Source of the DNA: Homalodisca vitripennis
Lineage: Eukaryota; Arthropoda; Insecta; Hemiptera; Cicadellidae
Assembly (NCBI RefSeq): GCF_021130785.1
Contig: NW_025776796.1
Location: 248,001 to 312,000, forward strand
Reading direction: 5' to 3'
Length of the DNA: 64,000 nt
The position numbers and the translations under genes are program-made. The stretch's first letter is position 1; each line of letters opens with the position of its first letter. The notes under the pieces were generated by a model. The model had not been told where the DNA came from. It was given only the letters and a program-made list of their open reading frames with translations, and did no database searches. Shown piece by piece: positions 11,621 through 22,751 of this stretch.

Positions 11621-12409
11621 TTATTCCCATCTTCTAATGGTACTCTTTCTATCTCTAATAATAAGTGAACTTTTGTGTTGTGGTAAGCTAGAATAAATCA
11701 TTCGTATACAAATGCGTCTGCTGAATGTCTAAATTGAAATGACACCCTCGTAAAGTACAGCAATACCAGAAAGACTCCAGTACGCAGCTTCTTTATAACG
11801 TGAATTTCTTACCAGTATAAATAAATGTTAAAACTTTCCAGCGAGTTGTACTTTTCATTCATATATTATATATTATACGTCGCATATTACTTGTTTTAGT
11901 TCTAAGAATAACATTTTAATCAAATCAGAATAAAAGGCACTTATTATTGGGCAGAATAAGTGATTATTAGTTCTAAACCTTTCCATACGTGTTACTTCCG
12001 TTAGTTTTGATAGATTTAATTCCTCGAAGCAATTGAGTTTAATAAAATGACCGTCCTGACTATATATTTTACAAAATATCCCTTAAACCATACAAACCGC
12101 TCTAGTTTTTGTTATCTAGTAATGAAAACCATTCTCAGCATGGTTAAAATTCCAAAAGAACTTTTGAGCAATAAACAATAGGTAAATTTAATATCCTTTT
12201 TACCAAGAAACTGATTAAAAATGTCTGGAATCTAATTGACACGTTACTGTAAGGTTTCTTTCACTTTTTCCAGACTGTATTTCCAAAACTAAATAACTAA
12301 AATGTTATTACAGACATTTGTGGATCTTAAATCCCTACTAATAATTTATAAAAGTTAAACCCACTATTTGGGGTGAAAGGTCAGTGAAAGAACCACTTAA
12401 GGATCTCTT
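11621..12409. other. AT-rich stretch, nothing recognised
   Basis: I see no coding, tRNA-like or clear repeat signal in this interval on either strand. Confidence 0.5.
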
Positions 12410-13110
12410 CAGGATGGCGTCCTTTCTCCTTGTTATGGACGACATGTTTAGGTCTGTAACAGTAGAGGTCTTTTCGCACAGGTATATGCAGATGAGATGA
12501 CATTGACTGGTAAATTTAAAACCTAAGTCACGTCTAATAACCTTAATACAACCCTAAAAGGAGCAATGAACTGGTGTGATAGGATTGTATTCGTTATAAC
12601 CCGGCCCAGGATGCCCTTGTCAACTTTGGAGGAGGGCATCATTTGGAGCCATCGTTCCTTCTTGCCGAGGAAGCTCTACTATCGAGTTGATGTCTCAAGT
12701 TAAGTTCTAAATGTTGTTTTTGACAGGTGACTGAATTGAGGACCACAACTGGAGAGGTTCGTTGCAAGGGAATATGGTTACTAATGCAGTTCAGGCTTCC
12801 GATCTGAGAGTCTTGTGTTTTTCAGCCTGAGCTATTGTAGTGTCTTTATATCTCCGGGATCAGACAGTACTAACATTTGGGCTGTTGTCTGTTGGTTAAA
12901 TACTTATCCTTAGGAAGACTGGCCTGCATCCTAAGGACAATATGTCTGGCAATAACCGGAGGTAACCCAACTGACCCGGTTACTGGCTTAGATGGTTGTC
13001 TTAATTTTGCTCGGTTGAGAATTGCAATATTCAGTTTATCACCAAGGGGATTGTTTACTCACTTCAATATAGTTACATATGTTTACTCACTCATATCTAA
13101 CCTTACGTTA
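12410..13110 (+). pseudogene. Decayed LINE reverse transcriptase fragment
   Basis: Pieces of a non-LTR retrotransposon RT can be read across frames: LLVMDDMFRSVTVE at 12430, VYADEMTLTGK at 12485 (the YADD-type active-site region), TTLKGAMNWCDR at 12550, and a C-terminal RLACILRTICLAITGG at about 12915, which resembles the L.RLACL.ITGA motif of R1/Jockey/I-type elements. Many frame breaks are present. The same region recurs inverted at about 52.48-53.0 kb, so it belongs to the duplicated segment. The exact clade is not determinable. Confidence 0.55.
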
Positions 13111-13847
13111 TGAATGAGCTGTAAAATTACAAAGCTGAATCAAGTATATTGTGTATTACACATGAGTTCAGAACACATAGTTCAACGAATTTCCTTCGAT
13201 TTACTTAAACCATAATTATTTTACGAAAAATGGTTTCGAATGTTGACATAAAATCTAATTACATTGCAAAATATTGTTTGAAGGTTTTAATAGTTACTTT
13301 TTAGTCGTGTTTTAACACCCACAAAATATACATTTTTTGACAAAAGTATAGATTAGAACATTTCAATTCACAAATAATTTCCAACCTAAAAGGAACACTA
13401 CACTTTAGTCGTTTATAAAGTATCTAAATTCTTAACGTTGATTTATTAGGTAGAAGTAGAATAAATACAGATGTACAAAGATTGAAAATCTCGCTCAGCC
13501 AGTACACGTGTAATAACTGTGTGTTTAATTTATTACTACAGTTAATGAATTCTTAATGATTAGATCGTGCCACTGTTTTAGATAATAAATATATTGTGTA
13601 GTTGATTGTGCTCATATATGTACCCATAAATGCTACCATATTTATCATTCTACTATATATGCTGTTTTATTAACCATATATGGCGTTAATGTGCACTTGT
13701 CTCGTGTGTGCATGATAAACATTCTTGTTCATATATTTTTTAATAACTTTAAAAAAGGAAAAAAATCCTCTAATTAGTTCATTTAATTATGTACTGAATT
13801 GATCAATTGCACCTACTTTAATAAATTTAGATAATTTAGCTTATAAT
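13111..13847. other. AT-rich stretch, part of the duplicated segment
   Basis: The sequence around 13110-13170 recurs inverted near 52450-52510. Otherwise I see nothing in it. Confidence 0.45.
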
Positions 13848-14939
13848 GTTACACCAAGGAATACCTTAACGAGATTGTTTTAAATATTATTTTTAGATAT
13901 CATGCTCATTTATGAGCTTCGATACTTTGAAGGCTTCGTAAGGAATCCATTAATACCGTACGACGATAAAACAATGAATAGGATTCTCTCACAATAAGCC
14001 TCTGTTACCTCAAATGCTTACGTAATAAGTAAATAATAATCTCTCCGGTGTCTAAATTCTACTGTGAGGTATTATATTTATTTGTGACCCACTATGAGTT
14101 TATTAATTTATAAGGAATTAATTGTTATCGCATGATGATAAATCGACGTACAGGATTGTCTCACAATGTGACTTTGTTGCCTATTGAGACACTTTAACGT
14201 TTTGGGAAAGGACTCACAAGCTAAAAATAAGTATATTATAAGATAGCAGAATATACAAATTGGTTTAATATGTTATTGCTGCCATCCATACGAGTATAAA
14301 TTAGCATATCGTACTTGTCATTACTATTTTCCCTTACTACGACATATGATATTTATTCATGAAAATATAAAATTCTGGAATAAAATTTTTACTGTGACAC
14401 TGTTAGAGGTGGAATACTTGTTTTTTTTGTTCGTTTGTTTTTTTCTTCTAAGTTAGTTTCATGAAAATGTTTAGGGAATACTTTAAAATACAAATTGCTG
14501 TAAGTTTTTTTAGTATGAAATTAATAAACGTATCAAATTTAGTTAAAATATGCACAATGGGGTTAGCGTGATTATTATAAATGTAAAAAATTGGGATTTA
14601 TAAAATAAACTTAAATATCATTATATATGCATTATATTTATGTTATTTGTTATATTATTGTTTAGAAATTTAAAACCACACTATTGTAGACTAAGTAGCT
14701 GTTGTATAAAATTTCATTTAGAATTCTGTCCCTGGACATTGTATCTAAAAACTAATAATGTAGCACAAATATCATAAGTTTAGACATGGAACTATCTCTT
14801 TAAACACTTTTTAATGTTTTATTCACACTTTTGTCACATTAAAATGTTCCTAATTGGATAATCAGATAACGAGCGTTCTGTTTAGGGTTATTAATAGTCG
14901 TGACGTCAGCAATATAAGGGACAGCTAAAACGTAAGCAG

Positions 14940-15370
14940 AAGTTTACACAAAATATTACTTTATGTCCATGGAAACAAAATGGCATTTATAATTCAATGT
15001 TTTTAAATAAGTAGTGTTATGTTGCTTCATTTTTCAAATTTAGTTAAACTCACAGTTACTCCTGGAAGTAGCACCAGGAACACGATGTGATATCCAGAAG
15101 CAGGACCTGGATTAGGACTTACAAGGATGAGTTACTTTAATTCAATATAAATCATAGTTTTTACTCACTATTTCTCGTTACACAAAGCAGTTTACATCAT
15201 AGTTTTAGCGAGTATTATTCACAGCACAAATCACCAGAATAGTTCATATTTAGTGCTAACAGAAGTACATAATTCAATTTATTGTTATGTTTAAGTAAAA
15301 TACACTAATTTGTGTGTTTAACCCTCTCAGTACCCAAAAAGTACAGGGAGAATCAGTTTACAATATTTAA
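14940..15370 (+). repeat. Block-family repeat, blocks 0, A and B
   Basis: Block 0 lies near 14967, block A at about 15050-15136 (contains GAACACGATGTGATATCCAG), and block B pairs CTCTCAGTAC (15324-15333) with GTACAGGGAG (15341-15350). Block C is deleted relative to copy I. Confidence 0.7.
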
Positions 15371-15791
15371 TACACATCGGACCCAAACATATATTGGAAG
15401 TTTTCACGTAGTTTTATCAAAAAAAATATATAGCTAGTAATGAGAAACATTTTCTTACTCGTTTTTTTCCAGCAATATTTCTAGCATTTGTAGTAAGGAG
15501 AATTTCCGTAATGAGTTGAAATTAGTCATTGATTTTTATTTATCATATAAAAAACAACAACTCATTTTTGTTTGATTGGTATAATTCAATAATTTAAAAA
15601 CTTGGTGCCCAAAAATTGTGACATAAGGTGATCTACAAGTTTTAAACTCATTATATTAGTTACTAAAGATTAACATTTCTCTCCGTAACTTATAATAATT
15701 TAATTACTGTTTCATCAAGAATTAGAATAAGTAGTTTTAGAGATTAATGCGTCAGCTTAAACACCCAAGCACACATTTAAGATATACATGT

Positions 15792-16385
15792 GAGTTACAC
15801 AACAGCATCAGTACATACTTCAATACAAAAGGCACAGTTCCCAGTGGCTCACACAATACTCTCCCGAACCCCAAAAAGTGCACATGAGCAAGTCTCGTAT
15901 CAAAATAATGCTGATAGTCTTCTTTGAAGTTCGAGTAATCGTCCATTTTGAGTTTGTACCGCCAGGAAAAACTGTCAACGCAGTCTTTTATCTAGAGGCG
16001 CTCGAGACTGAAACGCCAGATCGCCCACGTTCGGCCTGATATTAAAGTCATCTTAAAGCTCCACTACAAAAATGCCCACTGCCACACGGCCTTTGTCGTT
16101 ACCATCTACCCTACCCAGAACAAGAATCCCGTGCTGCCCCAACCTTCTTACAACCCAAAGGGTCAGTGTGATATTTTTTTACCACCGGATGAAGAGAAAG
16201 CTGAGAGGAAAGCAGTGGGAGTCGGTGGAGAACATCAAAGCTGAAGTTATAATTCTCCTGAGAGGCATGCCAGCCAAGGGGTTCCGGGGTGCTTTCCAAG
16301 CGTACAGAATTGTCTTCGCAGGTGTATTGCAGGATCAGGCTATGTTGAAGTATTTTGTCCATTTGCACCATTTGGATGAATAAAT
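15792..16385 (+). pseudogene. mariner transposase remnant (segment copy II)
   Basis: This is the same mariner fragment as at 2045-2636, at the equivalent position in the duplicate: KSRIKIMLIVFF near 15893, FVPPGKTVN near 15955, then frame-shifted HTAFVV and VLPQP motifs and RKLRGKQWESVENI-like sequence near 16195. Frameshifts and the loss of the HHDNAP motif make it dead. Small differences from copy I (for example a missing T near 16032) arose after duplication. Confidence 0.78.
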
Positions 16386-16386
16386 G

Positions 16387-17854
16387 ATTTTTTTCCTGAA
16401 TATGATCATTACTTTCATAACAGCACACTGTATCCTCATGTCTTATCAGGTGCAAAACTGAGTGCACTAGGATGTTGACTGACAACATCCAAAAGGATGG
16501 CGAACCCACCTATTCTTATATAACGCAGATATAGTGGGAAGGCCTGTGTATGTTGAGTTTAGCTTTATTAAGACAAGCCTTTAAATTAAGTTTGTAATGT
16601 AGTAAAATTACACTGAAGGTGTCTTAGGACTGCAACGTGAAACTATAGGTTCAACAACTTCTCAAAGTATAGATACATGTATATTCCCTCCCGCAGAAAT
16701 TTTACCATTTTCTCTCGGACATTAAATTAAGAAATACCACCGTATAGAAAGGTATACTCTAAAGAAAATAAATTAAAGTATATTTTTGCGAACACGTTTC
16801 GTATGCGAGAGAAAACCTTTCTAAAAGGGATATTCCAAAAAACAACTTTTGTTAACGTTATCAGAATAATGTCGTATCGTCTTCCCAAGTTAATAAACCA
16901 TTTATTAATTACAATGGAAGGTTCTTGCCTCACGTTCAAAGAACTGACGCAGAAGCTGTTAATTTAACTTCCGAGTTACACCCTGCATTACTGGCTTAAA
17001 TGTATAAAATTAAATGTATAATTCTACATACGTAAATGATGCATTAGCTATAAATTTTTACAAATTTAAATATAATATATATTTGAATACCAAAGTGTGC
17101 ATTAAAAGTACACAAGGTATGTAGCTTTGGAAATCGAATTTATTTTTATATTTAGAGGCTCTTTTTAAATAAATGTGAGGTACTCCTTAGTTATAAAACA
17201 TTCTTTTTTGCACATGTATTAATACGATAACCGCTGTTCAAATTGGCAGATTAAAGTCTTTATTTGGATTAAAGTGAGTTACAGTACAAAAAAAATGTTC
17301 GAGAAGTTAACGGAAGTGTCCAATCAACAACCCTTTGATGCTGCAAGGTGTTTAGTCCTATTTAATTGATATAAATCCTGAGCATGTCAGACTAGAGCAC
17401 GTTGAGAACATTTAATGACTAAGGTTAAAGTAAATTATAAATACTGGTGTAGCAGCGTATTTTACAGGTTTAAAGATTCGTAGGTCACTCTTTGTAAAAA
17501 AATAAAAACTGGAATGTTTGTCAAAATCGGTACAAACACTTGGCTGAAAAATGCTAATTTAGTCTTTCCATACCGTTGGCTAACGGTTATATAACTATCA
17601 CTTGCATGTCTGACGGCTGGATATAAATGTTTCTAATAAAATAATTATTTTAGATAAACATATTACTTCATAGATGTTTACTTCTTTACTACCCTACCAA
17701 AGCTAGTGATTGCTGAAGATCAATTTCATTTTTGTGCGAAAAATTTCATCAATTTTACGAAATTCAAGGCTGTTAGCTTCTACTCGTAAATGTTTGGCCC
17801 CTAGACTAAAAAATAAATATAAAGAATTCTTGTGGTTTGTATATACGACTCAAA
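16387..17854. repeat. AT-rich duplicated sequence without genes
   Basis: It parallels 2640-4180 and shows no gene or structured element of its own. Confidence 0.55.
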
Positions 17855-18228
17855 CCGCAGCACCTCGGAGAACCACCGAACAAGGAACACGATGTGAGGT
17901 TCCGAGAGAGGACCAGGACCAGGACCTACAGTGAGTAGTTTTTGTTGTCCATAAATTATAACTTCTGCTCTCACTATCTCATGACATTCAAAGTACGCAG
18001 TTTACATCCTGGTTTTATCTACAATGTATCAGCATCAATCACTAGACCAGTGCATATATTATTGGGTATAAATAAATAATAACATATACAAATATATTAC
18101 GAAAATAGTAACGTGATTGATATTAAACAAATATTTATGTTTGTTGATATTTTAAATACTTTAATATCTCGCATATTGATGATTACTATAAAAAATAAAT
18201 CCCACTGGTATATTCTCAGTTATATTTG
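17855..18228 (+). repeat. Block-family repeat, block A and the left flank of the insertion
   Basis: Block A (about 17855-17938) contains GAACACGATGTGAGGTTCCG and a doubled GGACCA. The sequence continues to the ATTTG at 18224-18228, where the transposon begins, and resumes at 21106 with block B. Confidence 0.7.
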
Positions 18229-18262
18229 AAAGGTCGGGGGAAGAAAGAGATAAGTCCACTTT
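18229..18262 (+). repeat. Left terminal inverted repeat
   Basis: This pairs with 21073-21105. The two ends share the pattern AAGG, TCGRGGGAA, AAAGRGGATAAGTCCA, with two small indels. Confidence 0.85.
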
Positions 18263-18451
18263 TGAAAATGTTTCAGGAACAGTAGTTTACGATATCTAAA
18301 CCTAACTACACAACTGTTTTCACGTAAAATAAAGAGTTAAAGCCGGTTGTTTATGTTATAAGTTATATGAAACATTATACTTGCGCAAAAAGTACATAAA
18401 ATCTTTGTTAAATACTTTTTGTTTAAGTATTTATGAAATATTTTACATATA

Positions 18452-18502
18452 CTGGGGGAAATAAGGGGATATGTACAACGGACTTATCTCTTTCATTCCC
18501 CA
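18452..18502. repeat. Subterminal inverted repeat of the terminal motif
   Basis: CTGGGGGAAATAAGGGGATA and, inverted, GGACTTATCTCTTTCATTCC face each other across a few bases. Each half resembles the terminal repeat. It is probably a transposase-binding or end-recognition site. Confidence 0.7.
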
Positions 18503-18625
18503 GTTGTAGTTCATAAATGACTAGACCATGCACTTTCAAAGCAGAACTTAATTTTATTGTTACATTATTATAAAATAAGATACATTTAAAAAAGAAAACA
18601 TCCTAAAGAAGTTTTTTTTTCACTT

Positions 18626-20594
18626 TTACATATATTTCAACTTCCTGAATATGTCCTGTGCCTCTGGACCACAAAACTTTGATAAGTGCTGCAGGTCAGC
18701 ATACTTAGCCGCACTTATGGGAAGTGGCCCTGAAACATAGCACATACCTCCTAAGTGCTGTAAAATTATGGAGTACTTTTTTAATGTTTATATTATTGAC
18801 AATTTAATTTTAAAGTTTAAAACTTCAAAGGCCGTTTACAGAATTTAGTTTAGTTACATCATTTATCTAGGATACAAAGAAATACAAAATATTGTATTAA
18901 AATAGTAACTCACCATTGTAGCTAGCCTCAGGCAGTGTGAATTCAGCTGCAAGATTCTTTGATTGATTCCTCTTTATTATTCCTGTAGATTCCCAAGCTC
19001 CATGATATGTGTGCCGATAAAACATGTTTTCAAAGCTCTTATCATCAAACATAATCTCCCTTATTGGCCTAATTTTGAATTCTCTCTTTGCATAAAATGA
19101 TTCGAGATGTTTGGTCCAACTCATAAAAATACACTTTGTAGCTGGATTTTGGTCATCGATTGGATCAATGGAGTTTACAACGAACGGAGTTGGTTTCCTT
19201 CTAGCTGCCTCAAAATATTCTTGCCAATCTTTTTGTATTTCCAACCACGCTTTAGGATTTAGAAGAGCCATGTGCCTGTCGTAGTCGAGGTAACTGTGAC
19301 CACGAATAGGGTATGTTACTGTGACACTTGTAAACCGCTTCTCAATATGTACAAGGTAGTGAAGAAATCTGAACATTGTAAAATTCTTATTTTGGCCTCC
19401 ACAGGCATCGGAGAATATGTGAAGCTTTTTTACATTCATTGATAAGTGATTGTAAAGAAAGTCGTGTACAAGAGAGCAAACATCATCGCTTCCTTTTTTC
19501 CCTGCTGCTTCAGTAAACAAGTAAAATATTGATTCACTTGTTGACAAGATTGTTATGTTGAAAACATACAAAGACAATTGTCGCTTATAATAAACGTCAT
19601 TCGTCGAGACATTTGGGATGGGCAGGTTGCGTCCAAAATCAATACAAATTGCTTCTTCTTGTGGATTTTTAATACACATCTTTGTCACAGCTCTTTTCCT
19701 ATTATAAAAAGAATCTGCTTTTCTTTTGTGCAAATTTAGTTCAGTTTGTATTTTTCCTACTTCTTTTTGTAGCTCATCTCTTTGATTTAAATCACTACAA
19801 TTATTTATTTCCAATTCAATGGACCTAACTTTTGAGTTTAGCTCATCGCAAGCCGAGCAAGTGTCTATACGTGGATATCCAAATCCAATGTTGAACTCTT
19901 TGCAAAAAATCTCATTATACTTGTCAAAAGATACTTTAACTTGGGGCTTTTTCTCTTGGAAAAATCTGTGCATTTATGTAACATTGAGGTTTTGGTCAAG
20001 GTAAACTTTTTTGGTGTCCCTCAGCCCATAGTGAGAGTTTCTAGATGAGAATGACGTAATATGAGTGCGAATCTTGTCTAAAACTTCATCACTAATTTTA
20101 TGTGGGCGGTTCTCATGTTTTCCTCTTCTATTTTTTGGGCTGAATTTAGTGTCTTTTAATGCAGCAGCAATACGCTCAACTCTCTTTTTACCTATTCCAT
20201 GAAATGACACAAACGCCTTTTTACATACATCATACTCTTTTGTTTCACCTTCAATTCGCCCCCTTACTCTGTACTTGTAAGTAGCTTCATTTTTTCTTGC
20301 CTCTTCTTCAGGTTTCCTATTCCGTCGACGAGCAACAGGTACAACAGAGATTAGCCCGGATAAGTAGGAGTCTTGTTCGTCAGAGCTAGCCATCAAGTTA
20401 AAGGCATTTAGGACTGATTTTTTTGCATCGTCTGGCACTCTCTCAAAACATTTTAACCTACAATGGCAGTCTTCTCCTAACTCATGACTCGATAAGTTAA
20501 TTTTTTTCATTACATCAGAAATTCTTCCAAAGGCTTTTCTTTTTCTACTTCCCCTACTCACCCCATTACCTTCATCAACATCAATGTTTTCCAT
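18626..20594 (-). pseudogene. DUF7869-like putative transposase, two exons, one in-frame stop
   Basis: Exon 1 runs 20594-18914 and starts MENIDVDEG. The upstream in-frame ATG at 20693 adds an unlikely AT-rich leader. Exon 2 runs 18729-18626. A GTGAGT donor and a TTTCAG acceptor join them in phase, giving a C-terminus GPLPISAAKYADLQ. In order, exon 1 shows a basic N-terminus, CHCRLKCFERVPDDAKKSV, YDVCKKAFVSFHGIGKKRV, SHYGLRDTKKVYLDQ, a DTCSACDELN metal-site-like motif with a coiled linker, then ICIDFGRNLPIP, FSDACGGQNKN and GHSYLDYDRH. I recognise these as a widespread invertebrate family that I believe is annotated DUF7869. The last three motifs could supply an RNase H-like acidic triad (inference). 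One TAA at 19974-19976 interrupts the frame. Without it the product would be about 595 residues. Confidence 0.8.
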
Positions 20595-20853
20595 GTCACT
20601 ATACTTATAATTTGTACTTATATAACCTACCAACACTTCACTCAACACAATCACTATACAAAACAAAATCTGATTTGAAAAAAAAAACTTCACAACACCA
20701 TAAGGAAATATACTAATTGAAATTCACACAATAATTATCTTATCAACTGTTCTGCAAGAAAGCAAGCAACAAACTAAGAATATTGTCCATAAAAAGACAA
20801 GTCCCAACCAGTCTGTGGCGCAGAGGACCATGGGAAATCCAAATGAGCGCGAG

Positions 20854-20997
20854 GAGTGATCCCTTTATTGCAACTTCGTAGTTCGTTTCATGGACTGATC
20901 TCTTTCTTTGCCCTTAAGACCGTGGACTGATCCCTTTCTTTGCCCTGAGCGTAATTATTTATTTATTTTTTTCTGGTGGACTGGTCCCGTTTATTGC
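20854..20997 (-). repeat. Subterminal motif array, gene-proximal end
   Basis: Four spaced copies of a motif resembling TGGACTGATCCCTTTCTTTG occur at 20854-20871, 20891-20913, 20923-20945 and 20977-20997. A fifth lies in the terminal repeat at 21074-21094. They lie upstream of the gene, so they may serve both end recognition and self-regulation of transcription. Confidence 0.75.
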
Positions 20998-21072
20998 ACA
21001 AGAAATCATCATGAACTGTGTATTTGCTACCTAAGAATAAAGTGGCATTGATATCTCTAATTTGAAAAAAAC

Positions 21073-21105
21073 ATGGACTTATCCCCTTTTTCCCTCGACC
21101 CCTTC
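21073..21105 (-). repeat. Right terminal inverted repeat
   Basis: This is the inverse of 18229-18262 and is followed immediately by ATTTG at 21106-21110. Confidence 0.85.
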
Positions 21106-21240
21106 ATTTGCGCTTTATGCTGTTTTTAATTCTCCAAGTACCTAAAGGGAGAATATAGATTCAACTTAATATTTTCCGGCCTTAAGATATTGAACGGCGT
21201 TATGAATTTCGAAACTGATTTACTCGATTGATAGAAACAT
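21106..21240 (+). repeat. Block-family continuation with block B
   Basis: It resumes the host copy after the transposon. A shortened block B stem is seen as TCTCC (21131-21135) with GGGAGA (21147-21152). It matches 7604-7720 in copy I. Confidence 0.65.
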
Positions 21241-22750
21241 ATAATCTTTAAGAAAACCATTTCCTTTCCTATGACTCTGAGATATCTTCCCGTTATTCTA
21301 CTAACTAACTACTAACAGTGAGCAAAGTAGTGTATATAAATTGTCAAATTATAAGAAAACCCAACTAAATGATGTTTAACGGCGTAAATGTAGTAATTTT
21401 TATACTTGTAAACAGTTTATGAAGCAAACAATAGTTTAACACATTTTGTTTGGTACTTTCCCACACTATTCGATACAAAACTCGCACAATATAAGTATTA
21501 CAGTTATTAATGCCGTACTGGAATCCATAGCGAATTAAAAATATTTAAAACATTTCGCTTAAACTAAAGTATAATTTCCGTTTTATAAAAAGAATTTTAC
21601 ATAATATAGCAACATTAATGCAACATATCAATATTAATTATGGCATATCAATGCAAAAGTTGTACTTGGACATCTATTGGGCACATACTGAAGGAATAAT
21701 TACCAGAGTGTGCCTAGTAGACTTCTTCTACCATAGTAGTTACTATCTCAATGTATCCACTCCAGGGCTAGAGTGAGAATAATATTAACCTAGTCTGAAG
21801 TACATTAATTCCTAGAAAAAAACTTCTTCGTTAGTATTTTGATTTAAATTAAAGTATCAGTGAAACCAAGAATTCTGTGCAGAATTTTACTTTTTGTACT
21901 ATTAGTTCAATATTTTTCCGCCTCAGGAATTATAATTAATCACATCCAAGGGTATTTACTTTAATTTGTAGGTAAAAAAATTGACCAATGGTCTAAAATA
22001 ATAGATTTAGGACCTCTATTTTTTTTATTTTTAGCTGAAGGCTACTAAAACGTCTCGTCACTGTTCACTACTGCTTAACACAAAAACTCAAATAACTATA
22101 TTGAATATTTATGATACATCTCCCTCGTATTAAAGGAAATGTTATTTCTCATTGTAATGAAAGTAATAACAGTTTTAAGCATGTATGGTAGAGAACCTAA
22201 CTATACATTGTCTTCCTAAGATCTAGTTTTTCCAAGAAACTTTTATTATTTTCTAAGAAAATTTATCCTCATTCATTTATTTTAAAAAATTAAAAGAATT
22301 CTTGTTATGTATTTACTCTATAACTAAATAAATATAATCTGTAAATGTATATTTTAAAATAATAAGTTCTTCTGTTGATGTTTTAATTTATTAATGCAGC
22401 TACTCGACAAACACTTCAGGATCAATATTAGTCCTAATTAATTTATCCTATACGTAAATTTAGATTATAGAAGAGTGAAATATTACAAGCTAAAATAAAG
22501 TTTTAGTACAAGCTATAACCGACAACCTACTTAGGGTCTAATAGAATAGGTAAGATTATCATGATTGGACTCCAGGGAGTAAAGAACACTTAATAGTTGT
22601 GTTCATTCAAAATGTCTTTAAATAATTTAAAAGACCAAAATAGTACGTTACTTTACAATTTAAGCGTTAAAACTGACTTTCATAATAGTTTTTATAAAGC
22701 TAAATAATTTTTTTTACACGCAAATTTACATTTAGTGCATTCATAAACAG
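21241..22750. other. AT-rich stretch, nothing recognised
   Basis: No coding frame, tRNA-like sequence or clear repeat is visible on either strand. Confidence 0.5.
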
Positions 22751-22751
22751 T

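Larger units (their letters stand above)
18229..21105 (-). mobile_element. DNA transposon with DUF7869-like gene, TIRs and ATTTG target duplication
   Basis: This is a 2,877-bp element. The left terminus begins AAAGGTCGGGGGAAGAAAGA and the right terminus, read inward, begins GAAGGGGTCGAGGGAAAAAG. Both continue with GATAAGTCCA, giving imperfect terminal inverted repeats of about 30 bp. ATTTG flanks both sides (18224-18228, 21106-21110) and occurs once at the uninterrupted site in the sister copy (7604-7608). This is direct evidence for a 5-bp target-site duplication. Inside are subterminal copies of the terminal motif and one two-exon gene on the minus strand. The rest is AT-rich non-coding sequence. 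Confidence 0.88.
13848..21240. repeat. Segmental duplication, copy II
   Basis: This is the tandem copy of 1-7720 in direct orientation. The first 1.2 kb differ from copy I only by scattered substitutions and small indels. The block C region is lost by a deletion near 15665. The copy is interrupted by the transposon at 18229-21105, where copy I is uninterrupted. In turn it lacks the piggyBac of copy I. The two insertions therefore post-date the duplication or sorted separately. Confidence 0.85.

Noticed and set aside
20594..20693. Upstream ATG extending the DUF7869-like frame by 33 codons
   Set aside because: The extension is AT-rich and hydrophobic. The family-like basic N-terminus begins at MENIDV, so the downstream ATG is preferred.
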